64,000 bases of DNA from DATCMA01 sp036563645 (GTDB taxonomy: Bacteria > Actinomycetota > Actinomycetes > Mycobacteriales > Micromonosporaceae), in NCBI GenBank assembly GCA_036563645.1, contig DATCMA010000004.1, forward strand, positions 1 to 64,000, written 5' to 3'. Positions 53,397 through 61,602 of this stretch are shown in pieces. A program made the translations under genes and the position numbers. Positions within the stretch are counted from its first letter, which is position 1, and each line of letters begins with the position of its first letter. The notes under the pieces are model-generated. The model saw nothing but the letters and a program-made list of their open reading frames with translations. It was not told the origin of the DNA and did no database searches.

Positions 53397-53456
53397 CCGT
53401 TCATCACCACGCGCTGCGGCCGACCGTCGGCGCCGCGGTGGCCGTAGGGAGGAAGC

Positions 53457-55946
53457 ATGGTTGTCGTCGCGGCATCCGCGCAGCGGGTGCGAGCGGTGAC
53501 CCGATGGCTGATCCCGGCCGATGCACTCCGCCGCATGCTGGGCCTCGAAGCGGTGCTCGCGGTGGCGGCGCTGCTCACGTCCGGGAGCGCCCGGCGGATC
53601 GTCGAGCTGGCGATGGCCGCCACCGCGGTCGTCGTGATGGCGGTCGGTATCCGGCACCGCCAGCCCGCCTCGGCCGTCGGGTGGTGGATCCTGTTCGCCA
53701 GCTCCGCGACGACCACAGCCGCCGCGGCCGGTGACCTCCTGACCCACGCCACCGGGCTGTCATATGGACTGTTCGCCCTCACCTACGTCTTGATGATCAT
53801 TGGGCTGGCCTGGATCGGCCGCCCAGCGGGCTGGCACCGCGGCTGCGTGGATCTGCTCGACGCGTCGATGGCGGCGGCCGCGCTCTTCCCCCTGCTCTGG
53901 GTCGTGGTCATCGCGCCGGCCCTCGCCACCGGCACCGTGCCGGTGGTCGTCGGGCTCGCGTACCCCTTCGCCGGCTTGGTGACCCTCGTGCTGGCCGTGC
54001 GACTCGTCCTGGCCGGCGGGGCGCGTCATCCCGTCACGATCTGGCTCCTGCTCGCCGCGAGCGCGCTGCTCGTGGTGACCATTGGCCTGGTCGTCGGCCC
54101 TGGCCCGTTCGAGGCCAGCTTCTCGCCGCTGTGGGTCGCCCAGCCGATCGCCCTCGCCCTCGCCGTCCTCGGGCCGCGGTCCATTGACCTCACCGGCGCG
54201 TGGCGGTGGTCCAGACCGGACGACGCGCTCTACACCTCGGTGACCCGGGCCGAGAACGTGGTCATGATCCCCCGGCTGGTGCTGTTGGCGGTCCTCGCCA
54301 CCGCCGTGCCGCTCATCTGCCTCATCGCGTACTACGAGAGACGCGGCAGCGGCCTGACCTGGGCCGACTACCACGCCCTCGCGTTCCTCGGCCCGCTGGT
54401 GGTCGTGGCGTTCTTGCTCGTCGGACGGCTCATCGTCATCGCGCAGGTGGCGCAGCAGCGGGCGACGGAGCTCGGCCGCCAGGCACGGGCCCTCGTGGAG
54501 GCCGCGGGCGCGCAGGAGGCGTTGCGCCAACAGCTCATCTACCGCGCCCGGCACGACCCGCTGACCGGGCTGCCGAACCGGATGGTGTTCGCCGAGCGGT
54601 TGGACTGGGCGCTCGGTCGCCGCACCGGCAGTCAGCGACACGCGTTGATCCTCATCGATCTCGATGGGTTCAAAGACGTCAACGACGACTTTGGGCACCC
54701 CGTCGGGGACGAGGTGCTGATCGCCACGGCGCACCGCTTGCTCTCGGTGGTGCCGCAAGGCGGGACGGTGGCGCGGATGGCCGGGGATGAGTTCGCCGTG
54801 CTGCTGGAGGACATTGACCCGGAGCCGGCCACCGCCGTCGCGCAGCACATCCTCGGCGCGATCCGCCGCCCCTTCGACGTCTCCGCGGGACAGGTCGTGG
54901 TGACCGCGAGCATCGGCCTCCGGCTGGTGGATACCGTCGCCCACCAGACCACTCCGTCCGCGGCGCTGCGGGACGCGGATCTCGCCCTGACCACGGCAAA
55001 GCGCTCCGGCAAGGACCGCGTGCTCACGTTCACCGCGGCGATGCGGCAGTCTCGCCTTGGACACAGCCGGATCACGGCCGGGCTGCGGCGGGCGTTGGCC
55101 AATGGGGAGCTCGTCGTCCACTACCAGCCCATCGTCGACCTCGCCACGCAGCGCATTCGGGCCGTCGAGGCGCTGGTGCGCTGGATGCCGCCGGACGGTC
55201 CGCCGGTGCCGCCGAGCGAGTTCATCCCGGTCGCGGAGGAGAGCGGTCTCATCCGGGACATCGGCGCGTGGGTGTTGCGGCGCGCCTGCCGAGACGCGCG
55301 GGCCTGGTACGCGCGGACCGGCATCGCGGTGTCGGTGAACGTGTCCGCCCGTCAACTCGTCGAGCCAGACTTCGCAAAGATGGTAATCGATACGATGGCC
55401 GACGCGGGGCTACCCGGGCCGGCGCTCATCGTGGAGCTGACGGAGACCAGCTTGATCGCGACCGCCACGGTGGCGACCGCCGCGGCCCAGCTCAACGCCG
55501 TACGACAGCAGGGCGTCCGAGTGGCCATTGACGACTTCGGCACCGGCTACTCGTCCTTGTCCTACCTCGCCCAGCTCCCGGTCGACATCTTGAAGATCGA
55601 CCAGTCGTTCACCCGGCACGGCGGACGGCTCGACTTTGGCCCGGACGACTGGCCCTTCGCGCGGGCGATCATCGCCCTCGGACACGGTCTCAAACTCACC
55701 ACCGTCGCCGAAGGAATCGAGACGATCGAGCAGGCCGAGGCGTTGCGGGAATTGCGCTGCCAGCTCGCGCAGGGCTACCTCTTCTCCCGGCCCTTGCCGC
55801 CGGCCGGGATCGATGACCTCCTCGCGTCCGACGCGCCGTTGCCGCGTGGCCTTCAGCTCGACGCGCTCTCCCACCCCGCGGAGGGGAGTGACCCGCAGCC
55901 CGGTCCGATCACCGAGATGGGGGAAACCCTCCTGCGTGGTGCCTAG
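53457..55946 (+). CDS. membrane GGDEF-EAL protein (c-di-GMP turnover)
   Basis: 829 residues. The N-terminal about 330 form eight or so membrane helices. GGDEF (about 360-530) has DPLTGLPNRM and an active-site variant RMAGDEFAVLLED (AGDEF instead of GGDEF, often still active); no RxxD inhibitory site is seen before it. EAL (about 540-800) has the catalytic motif RAVEALVRW, Asp pair in IDDFGTGYSSLSYL and KIDQSF, so phosphodiesterase activity is likely. ATG 53457 follows GGGAGG. A sigma-28-like promoter precedes it. The receiver gene at 56002 follows by 55 bp. Confidence 0.93.
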   Translation: MVVVAASAQRVRAVTRWLIPADALRRMLGLEAVLAVAALLTSGSARRIVELAMAATAVVVMAVGIRHRQPASAVGWWILFASSATTTAAAAGDLLTHATGLSYGLFALTYVLMIIGLAWIGRPAGWHRGCVDLLDASMAAAALFPLLWVVVIAPALATGTVPVVVGLAYPFAGLVTLVLAVRLVLAGGARHPVTIWLLLAASALLVVTIGLVVGPGPFEASFSPLWVAQPIALALAVLGPRSIDLTGAWRWSRPDDALYTSVTRAENVVMIPRLVLLAVLATAVPLICLIAYYERRGSGLTWADYHALAFLGPLVVVAFLLVGRLIVIAQVAQQRATELGRQARALVEAAGAQEALRQQLIYRARHDPLTGLPNRMVFAERLDWALGRRTGSQRHALILIDLDGFKDVNDDFGHPVGDEVLIATAHRLLSVVPQGGTVARMAGDEFAVLLEDIDPEPATAVAQHILGAIRRPFDVSAGQVVVTASIGLRLVDTVAHQTTPSAALRDADLALTTAKRSGKDRVLTFTAAMRQSRLGHSRITAGLRRALANGELVVHYQPIVDLATQRIRAVEALVRWMPPDGPPVPPSEFIPVAEESGLIRDIGAWVLRRACRDARAWYARTGIAVSVNVSARQLVEPDFAKMVIDTMADAGLPGPALIVELTETSLIATATVATAAAQLNAVRQQGVRVAIDDFGTGYSSLSYLAQLPVDILKIDQSFTRHGGRLDFGPDDWPFARAIIALGHGLKLTTVAEGIETIEQAEALRELRCQLAQGYLFSRPLPPAGIDDLLASDAPLPRGLQLDALSHPAEGSDPQPGPITEMGETLLRGA

Positions 55947-56001
55947 CCGTCCTTCCGGCAAGTGCCGAGGCTTGTCCGTCCGGTGAGTGCAAAGGAGTGT
56001 C

Positions 56002-56400
56002 GTGCCTACCGTCGTTCACCCCACCCACGCCACGGTCCTGGTCGTCGACGATCAGGACGACCTGCGCGAGGCGATGTGCCGGATCCTGGAACGGCAGGGG
56101 TTCCAGGTGCTCGCCGCGCGCGACGCGGCCGAGGCCGAAGCGTTGTGCACGCGCGGTGACGCGGCCATCGACGTGCTGCTGACCGATCTCAGCATGCCGG
56201 CGGCCAACGGGGGCGACCTCGCCCGGGTGGTGAGCGATAAGCGTCCTGGGCTGCGCGTCGTCTATGTCTCGGGGCTGCCCCGGGAAACCGCGATCGACCA
56301 CGGCTTGCTGCGCGCGGAGGACCACTTCGTGCAGAAGCCGTTCACGTCCGCGTCACTCGTCGGCGCGGTGCGGGAGGCGCTGCGCCCGTCGCGGCGCTGA
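56002..56400 (+). CDS. stand-alone receiver domain protein
   Basis: 132 residues: receiver only, with VVDDQDDLREAM, phospho-Asp in LLTDLSMPAANGG, Ser in YVSGLP and Lys in VQKPF. GTG 56002 is chosen because AAAGGAG lies just before it. It is closest to receivers paired with hybrid kinases rather than to CheY. Possible partners are the kinases at 51120 and 56588, and it may control the GGDEF-EAL protein just upstream. Confidence 0.85.
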   Translation: MPTVVHPTHATVLVVDDQDDLREAMCRILERQGFQVLAARDAAEAEALCTRGDAAIDVLLTDLSMPAANGGDLARVVSDKRPGLRVVYVSGLPRETAIDHGLLRAEDHFVQKPFTSASLVGAVREALRPSRR

Positions 56401-56587
56401 TCTCCCCGGCGGCCCGCCACTGGATGATCCGCGCAACGGAGACACGCGGACGATCATGTGGTGGCGGATTCGCAATTTCTTCGTGCTCTGGGAGTTATTC
56501 TCCCGCTGTGCCCCTTGCTACCGGTTTAGGTGGTAAACCGCGGGTATGCGTCAGTAGCCGCGTGTCAACGCTGGCCGGTGAGCTGGG

Positions 56588-57541
56588 GTGGGCGAATTGA
56601 CCCCTACGAGCGTGCTCGTTGTGGCTGCTGGTCCCATGGTGGCAGCGCTCGGCGTAGCCGTCGTCGTGCTCGCGCTGGTCCTCGGTGGACTGGCGTTGGC
56701 ACTGGCGGTCGCCTGGCGCAAGGAGCGCGCCGCGGCGGCGGAAGCCGCCGCGGCGCACCGCGCTGACCTCCGCCGTCGGGACGAGACCGTGCGGGAACTG
56801 CGCCAGCGTGACGCTGAACGGCGCGACTTCCTGGCCATGGTGATCCACGATCTGCGCAGTCCTCTGTCGACGGTCACCGCCTACGTGGAGCTCCTCGCGG
56901 AGCAGGTGGAGGGCTCGCTCGACGAGCGTGGTCGCGAGGACCTCCAGCGGGTCCGGCGCGGGCTGCGCGAGATGGGCGACCTCGTCACCGAGCTGCTGGA
57001 GTACGCGAGCGTCGACGCGGCGCCGCTGCGGCGCGCGGAGGTCGATCTCGATTCCCTCGTCCGGGAGCTCGTCCACGACCGGGTGGGCCCCGCGACGGTG
57101 CCGGGGGCGACCGTTCGGATCGGGAAGCTGCCGACGGTGCACGGCGATCCGTCCATGCTCCGTCGTCTGATCGACAACCTGTTGAGCAACGCGATCAAGT
57201 ACTCCGTCGCCGATCGCGGCCTCGACATCGAAATCACCGCGTCCCGAGAGAAGGACGGATATCGGATTGAGGTCGCTGACCGTGGAATCGGCATTCCGCG
57301 GTCGGAGTGGTCGTCGATCTTCAACGCGTTCCACCGGTCGTCCGGGTCTGGGGATCGCGCCGGCACCGGGCTGGGGTTGGCGATCTGCCAGCGGGTGGTC
57401 AATCGGCACGGCGGGCAGATCGGCGTCACCGAGAATCCCGGGGGCGGCACCCGGGTGTGGTTTACCCTGCCCGCCGACGACGCCCTTCCGAATAGTCCGA
57501 ATGTGGAGACGGCGGGGAGCCCGCACGCGCCCGCCCGCTAA
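56588..57541 (+). CDS. membrane-anchored sensor histidine kinase
   Basis: 317 residues. One long N-terminal hydrophobic stretch (about 10-42), a coiled coil (AAAAEAAAAHRADLRRRDETVRELRQRD in outline), HisKA with phospho-His in VIHDLRSPLST, and HATPase (NLLSNAIKYS; DRGIGIPRSEW; GTGLGLAICQRVVNRHGG). It has no extracytoplasmic sensor, so it probably senses in or near the membrane. GTG 56588 has only a weak ribosome site. It is the third signalling gene in this stretch. Confidence 0.9.
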   Translation: MGELTPTSVLVVAAGPMVAALGVAVVVLALVLGGLALALAVAWRKERAAAAEAAAAHRADLRRRDETVRELRQRDAERRDFLAMVIHDLRSPLSTVTAYVELLAEQVEGSLDERGREDLQRVRRGLREMGDLVTELLEYASVDAAPLRRAEVDLDSLVRELVHDRVGPATVPGATVRIGKLPTVHGDPSMLRRLIDNLLSNAIKYSVADRGLDIEITASREKDGYRIEVADRGIGIPRSEWSSIFNAFHRSSGSGDRAGTGLGLAICQRVVNRHGGQIGVTENPGGGTRVWFTLPADDALPNSPNVETAGSPHAPAR

Positions 57542-57610
57542 AATGATCAAAGGTGTGCCGGGAAGTCTGGTCGGCGTCGTGTCGTACGTGAGGAGTGGTG
57601 ACACGCCGCC

Positions 57611-58849
57611 ATGAGCGAATCCCGGCCGCAGCCGACCGCGAACCGGCGGTTATTCCCGCGACCGTCGCTGCGGGAGGCGCGGTACCTCGCTGACTTGCTG
57701 CGCACCGAGACGGTCGGCGGTGCTCTCCTGATCGTCGGAGCTGCGCTCGCGCTGCTCTGGGCCAACTCTCCCTGGGCGAGCAGCTACGAATCGCTGCGGC
57801 GCGTCGTCCCGTGGCCCGGTGGCGAGCCGTTCCACCTCGGGTTGACCCTGTCCGCCTGGGTCACGGACGGGCTGCTCGCGCTCTTCTTCTTCGTCGTGGG
57901 CCTCGAACTCAAGCGCGAGCTGCTCATCGGCGAGTTGAGCGACCCGCGGCGGGCCATCCTGCCCATCCTCGCGGCGATCGGGGGTATGGTCGCGCCGGCC
58001 GGAATCTACCTGCTGGTGAACGCCGGCGGCGGGGCGGAGGCGCTGCGCGGGTGGGCGGTGCCGACCGCGACGGACATCGCGTTCGCGCTCGCCGTGCTCG
58101 CGGTGGTCGGCTCGCGGTTGCCGGCCTCGCTGCGGTCGTTCTTGCTGACGTTGGCGGTCGTCGACGACCTGCTCGGCATCACGATCATCGCGGTGTTCTA
58201 CACCAGCGACCTCGCGGTGACCATGCTGCTCGCCGCGAGTGTGCCGCTGGGGCTCTTCGCTCTCCTGGTGCGCGCTCGCCCCGTGTGGTGGTGGACCTTG
58301 CCGCCGCTCGCGGTGGCCACCTGGCTCTTGGTGCACTCCTCGGGGGTGCACGCCACGATCGCCGGTGTGCTGCTGGGGTTCACCGTGCCGGTACGCCCGC
58401 GGCCGGGGGAGCAGGCCAGCTTGGCGGAGCGGTTCGCCCACGTCTGGCACCCCGTCTCGGCCGGGTTCGTGCTGCCGGTGTTCGCCTTCTTCTCCGCCGG
58501 TGTCGGGCTCCGTGGCGGCGAGTTCCTCGAGGTGTTCCGCGACCCGGTCGCCATCGGGGTGAGCGTCGGCCTCGTGCTCGGCAAGTTCGTGGGCATCGTC
58601 GGCGCGACCTACCTGGTCGCCCGGTTCACCCGGGCGGAGCTCGCGCCGGATCTCACCTGGGTAGACGTGCTCGGTGTGGCGTCGCTCGGTGGAATCGGGT
58701 TCACCGTCTCCCTGCTCATCGGTGAGCTCGCCTTCGGTGCCGATAGCGCCCGGAACGCGCACGTGACGACCGCCGTGTTGACGGGTTCGCTCGTCTCCGC
58801 GCTCGTCGCCTCGGCGATATTGCTGCCGCGCAACGCCACACGGAAATGA
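57611..58849 (+). CDS. nhaA: Na+/H+ antiporter NhaA
   Basis: 412 residues with about eleven or twelve membrane helices and NhaA signatures: LLALFFFVVGLELKRELLIGEL, PTATDIAFALAVLAVVGSR, and the ion-binding Asp pair in LTLAVVDDLLGI. It exchanges protons for sodium across the membrane in pH and salt homeostasis. AGGAG lies about 15 nt before the ATG. It has no obvious tie to motility. Confidence 0.95.
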   Translation: MSESRPQPTANRRLFPRPSLREARYLADLLRTETVGGALLIVGAALALLWANSPWASSYESLRRVVPWPGGEPFHLGLTLSAWVTDGLLALFFFVVGLELKRELLIGELSDPRRAILPILAAIGGMVAPAGIYLLVNAGGGAEALRGWAVPTATDIAFALAVLAVVGSRLPASLRSFLLTLAVVDDLLGITIIAVFYTSDLAVTMLLAASVPLGLFALLVRARPVWWWTLPPLAVATWLLVHSSGVHATIAGVLLGFTVPVRPRPGEQASLAERFAHVWHPVSAGFVLPVFAFFSAGVGLRGGEFLEVFRDPVAIGVSVGLVLGKFVGIVGATYLVARFTRAELAPDLTWVDVLGVASLGGIGFTVSLLIGELAFGADSARNAHVTTAVLTGSLVSALVASAILLPRNATRK

Positions 58850-58896
58850 TCGATCCGGGGCGTTCGACGGAACCGTGTATTTGTTGTTCCTATCTA

Positions 58897-58926
58897 TTGA
58901 CAGAGGTTGGCGAACGCTGGAAACAT
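58897..58926 (+). promoter_or_regulatory. probable promoter of the cellulase gene
   Basis: TTGACA at 58897-58902, 18 nt, then AAACAT at 58921-58926 (weak -10). The CebR box begins 11 bp after it, where a repressor would block initiation. Confidence 0.5.
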
Positions 58927-58936
58927 GCCTGTCACA

Positions 58937-58950
58937 TGGGAGCGCTCCCA
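58937..58950. promoter_or_regulatory. CebR/CelR-type cellulose-utilisation operator
   Basis: TGGGAGCGCTCCCA, a perfect 14-bp palindrome identical to the operator bound by the LacI-family repressor CebR/CelR of Streptomyces and Thermobifida, which is released by cello-oligosaccharides. It lies 89 bp upstream of a GH9 cellulase gene. Confidence 0.9.
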
Positions 58951-59038
58951 GAAATATCGGTCAATCCGTTGGCCATGTCTGGGCGCACCGCCTTCGCGCG
59001 GTCGCTGATTCCGGAGGCATGACCTGGTTCCCGGAGGA

Positions 59039-61324
59039 ATGACGTTGAGTAAACGATCCCGACGGCGCGCCGTGCCGCTCGCCGTCACCGTCGCGGTCGC
59101 GCTCGCCGCTACCGGCATCCCCGGCTCCCCGGCACACGCCGAGGACGACGAGGCGCCGGAGCAGATCATCAACGGCACCTTCGACAACGGGCACGCTCCC
59201 TGGTGGGGCACCCCCAACATCACCCTCGACTCCAGCACCGGTCAGCTCTGCACCGAGGTCCCCGGGGGCACCGTCAACCCGTGGGACGTCATCATCGGCC
59301 AGGACAACATCCGGCTGATCGCCGGCGAGACATACGAGTTCCGCTTCTTTGCGAAGGCCACTCCGCCCCGGGTCGCCAAAGCCCTCATCCAGCTTCCGGT
59401 CGACCCGTGGACGCAGTACCTGTCCGCCAACCCGGAGCTGAGCGTCTCCGGCAACGAGTACCGGTACACCTTCACCTCGCCGGTCGATCTGCCCAACGCG
59501 CAGGTCGTCTTCCAGCTCGGCGGCAGTGCCACCCCGTGGACGTTCTGCCTGGACAACGTCTCCCTGCGGGGCGGCGCCGAGCCGGAGCAGTACGTCCCGG
59601 ACACCGGCCCTCGGGTGCGGGTAAACCAAGTCGGCTACCTGCCCCGCGGCCCGAAGCGGGCGACCCTGGTCACCGACGCCACCAAGCCGCTGACCTGGAA
59701 GCTCAAGAACTCGATCGGCTGGGTGGTGGCGAGCGGGAAGACCACACCACGGGGCGTGGACATCTCCTCGGGACAGAACGTCCACACCATCGACTTCAGT
59801 CACTACCGCCTGCCGGGTAAGGGGTACACCCTCGAAGCCGACGGGGAGACCAGCTACCCCTTCGACATCGGTACGTCGTTCTACGAGCAGCTCCGTCTCG
59901 ACGCGCTGAAGTTCTACTACACCCAGCGCAGCGGTATTGAGATCCTCGACCGCCTGCGCCCCGGCTACGGCCGACCCGCGGGGCACATCGGGGTGCCGCC
60001 GAACCAGGGCGACACCAAGGTGCCCTGCCAGCCGGGGGTCTGCGACTACACGTTGGACGTCTCCGGCGGCTGGTACGACGCCGGTGACCACGGCAAGTAC
60101 GTGGTCAACGGCGGCATCTCCGTCTACCAGCTCATGAACGCGTACGAGCGGGCGCTGTGGTCGGCGACGGGCAAGCCCTACAAGCTGGGGGACCGCACCC
60201 TCGCCATCCCGGAGAGCGGGAACCGCGTCCCGGACATCCTCGACGAGGCGCGCTGGGAGCAGGAGTTCCTCCTCAAGATGCAGGTGCCCGAGGGCAAGCC
60301 GTACGCCGGCATGGCGCACCACAAGATTCACGACGACGCGTGGACCGGGCTGCCGCTGCTGCCGCACCTCGACGACAGGAAGCGCGAGCTGCACCCGGTG
60401 TCCACCGCGGCTACGCTGAACCTCGCGGCGACCGCGGCCCTGGCCGCCCGGGTCTTCCTGCCGTACGACCCGGCCTTCGCCAAGCGGAACCTCCAGGCCG
60501 CGAAGCGGGCGTGGAAGGCAGCGAAGGCTCACCCGGCCATCTACGCCGACCCCAACGACGGCGACGGCGGCGGCGCGTACAGCGACAACGACGTCTCCGA
60601 CGAGTTCTACTGGGCCGCCGCGGAGCTGTACATCACCACCGGCGAGAAGGAGTACCGGGACTTCATCCTCTCCTCGCCGCACCACACCCGCGACATCTGG
60701 CGGGACCGGGGCTTCGACTGGGGCAACACCGCCGCCCTGGGCCGCCTCGCCCTCGCGCTGGTGCCGAACAAGCTGCCGGACCGGAACCGGGTGCGGACGT
60801 CGGTGGTGCAGGCCGCCGACCGCTACCTGGCCACGTTGAAGGCCCACCCGTACGGCATCCCGTACGCGCCGGCGGACAACCAGTACGACTGGGGATCAAA
60901 CCACCAGATTCTCAATAACGCCGTCGTGCTGGCGGTGGCGTTCGACATCACCGGCAAACACAAGTACCGCGAGGGCGTCATCGAGGCCATCGACTACATC
61001 CTTGGCCGGAATGCCCTCAACCAGTCCTATGTGACCGGTTATGGGGAGAAGTACTCCCGTAACCAGCACAGCCGCTGGTACGCCCGGGCGCTCAACCCGG
61101 ACCTGCCGAACCCGCCGCGGGGCACGCTGGCCGGTGGCCCGAACTCGGGGCTCCAGGACCCGGTCGCCCAGCAGAAGTTGCGGGGCTGCGCTCCGCAGTT
61201 CTGCTACATCGACGATATTGAGTCCTGGTCGACGAATGAGCTAACGATTAACTGGAATGCCTCGCTTGCCTGGATCGCGGCGTTCATCGCGGACCAGGGC
61301 GCAGGGGACGGTCTCCCCTTCTAA
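59039..61324 (+). CDS. secreted GH9 endoglucanase (CBM4 - Ig-like - GH9)
   Basis: 761 residues. A signal peptide (cleavage near AHA-ED) is followed by a CBM4-like module (IINGTFDNGHAPWWG to TFCLDNVSLRGG, about 40-180), a CelD-N/Ig-like domain (VRVNQVGYLPRGPKRATLV, about 195-280) and a GH9 catalytic domain to the end. Catalytic aspartates are in SGGWYDAGDHGKYVVN; the acid Glu is in DDIESWSTNELTINWNA. It hydrolyses cellulose outside the cell. ATG 59039 is only 1-2 nt from GGAGGA; TTG 59045 has better spacing and would remove two residues. It is regulated by the CebR box and ended by a strong terminator. Confidence 0.95.
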   Translation: MTLSKRSRRRAVPLAVTVAVALAATGIPGSPAHAEDDEAPEQIINGTFDNGHAPWWGTPNITLDSSTGQLCTEVPGGTVNPWDVIIGQDNIRLIAGETYEFRFFAKATPPRVAKALIQLPVDPWTQYLSANPELSVSGNEYRYTFTSPVDLPNAQVVFQLGGSATPWTFCLDNVSLRGGAEPEQYVPDTGPRVRVNQVGYLPRGPKRATLVTDATKPLTWKLKNSIGWVVASGKTTPRGVDISSGQNVHTIDFSHYRLPGKGYTLEADGETSYPFDIGTSFYEQLRLDALKFYYTQRSGIEILDRLRPGYGRPAGHIGVPPNQGDTKVPCQPGVCDYTLDVSGGWYDAGDHGKYVVNGGISVYQLMNAYERALWSATGKPYKLGDRTLAIPESGNRVPDILDEARWEQEFLLKMQVPEGKPYAGMAHHKIHDDAWTGLPLLPHLDDRKRELHPVSTAATLNLAATAALAARVFLPYDPAFAKRNLQAAKRAWKAAKAHPAIYADPNDGDGGGAYSDNDVSDEFYWAAAELYITTGEKEYRDFILSSPHHTRDIWRDRGFDWGNTAALGRLALALVPNKLPDRNRVRTSVVQAADRYLATLKAHPYGIPYAPADNQYDWGSNHQILNNAVVLAVAFDITGKHKYREGVIEAIDYILGRNALNQSYVTGYGEKYSRNQHSRWYARALNPDLPNPPRGTLAGGPNSGLQDPVAQQKLRGCAPQFCYIDDIESWSTNELTINWNASLAWIAAFIADQGAGDGLPF

Positions 61325-61340
61325 CCATCCCTCCCGGAAA

Positions 61341-61376
61341 GCTCCGCCCCGCGTTCCGCGGGGCGGAGCGCTTTTT
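61341..61376 (+). terminator. rho-independent terminator of the GH9 gene
   Basis: A perfect 13-bp stem (61341-61353 with 61357-61369), a 3-nt loop, then a run of five T at 61372-61376. It starts 17 bp after the stop. Confidence 0.93.
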
Positions 61377-61413
61377 CCGTGGTGATCGGCGGCAAAGCCG
61401 TGACATCGGTGGA

Positions 61414-61442
61414 TCGAACATGTCTCAGCGGTGCGGTAGGCT
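61414..61442 (+). promoter_or_regulatory. probable promoter of the riboswitch transcript
   Basis: TCGAAC at 61414-61419, 17 nt, then TAGGCT at 61437-61442, placing the start a few bases before the riboswitch. Confidence 0.5.
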
Positions 61443-61469
61443 GACCGCCGTCTGCGTCGAGGGTGTCGA

Positions 61470-61592
61470 CGGAGATCGCCGCCGAACCGCCCCGTGGGCG
61501 GGCCGGGGAACCACGTTCTCTTGGGGTGAGTCCGCGATCGCGGTAGGGATGTCCCGTCCCAAACCCGTCAGCTAACTCGGTAGGCGGCCTAC
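61470..61592 (+). ncRNA. ydaO-type c-di-AMP riboswitch
   Basis: The leader carries the conserved ydaO/yuaA blocks in order: ATCGCCGCCGAACCGCC, a GC hairpin, CCGGGGAACCA, TTGGGGTGAGTCCGC, CGGTAGGGA, then AAACCCGTCAGCTAACTCGG and TAGGCGG. This class binds c-di-AMP and in actinobacteria commonly precedes cell-wall hydrolase genes, shutting them off at high ligand. It ends about 10 bp before the start codon of the next gene. Ends are approximate. Confidence 0.92.
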
Positions 61593-61602
61593 GGGAAGGA
61601 CG

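Larger units (their letters stand above)
53139..53456. other. A/T-richer divergent intergenic region
   Basis: About 320 bp between the divergent kinase and GGDEF-EAL genes. The part next to the kinase is clearly lower in GC than the rest of the window. It contains a 6-3-6 palindrome (53148-53162) and a sigma-28-like site (53370-53396). A + strand frame at 53190-53447 has no ribosome site and unlikely composition, so I see no gene. Confidence 0.5.

Noticed and set aside
53190..53447. An 85-codon + strand frame before the GGDEF-EAL gene
   Set aside because: No Shine-Dalgarno and unlikely composition. It overlaps the proposed promoter.
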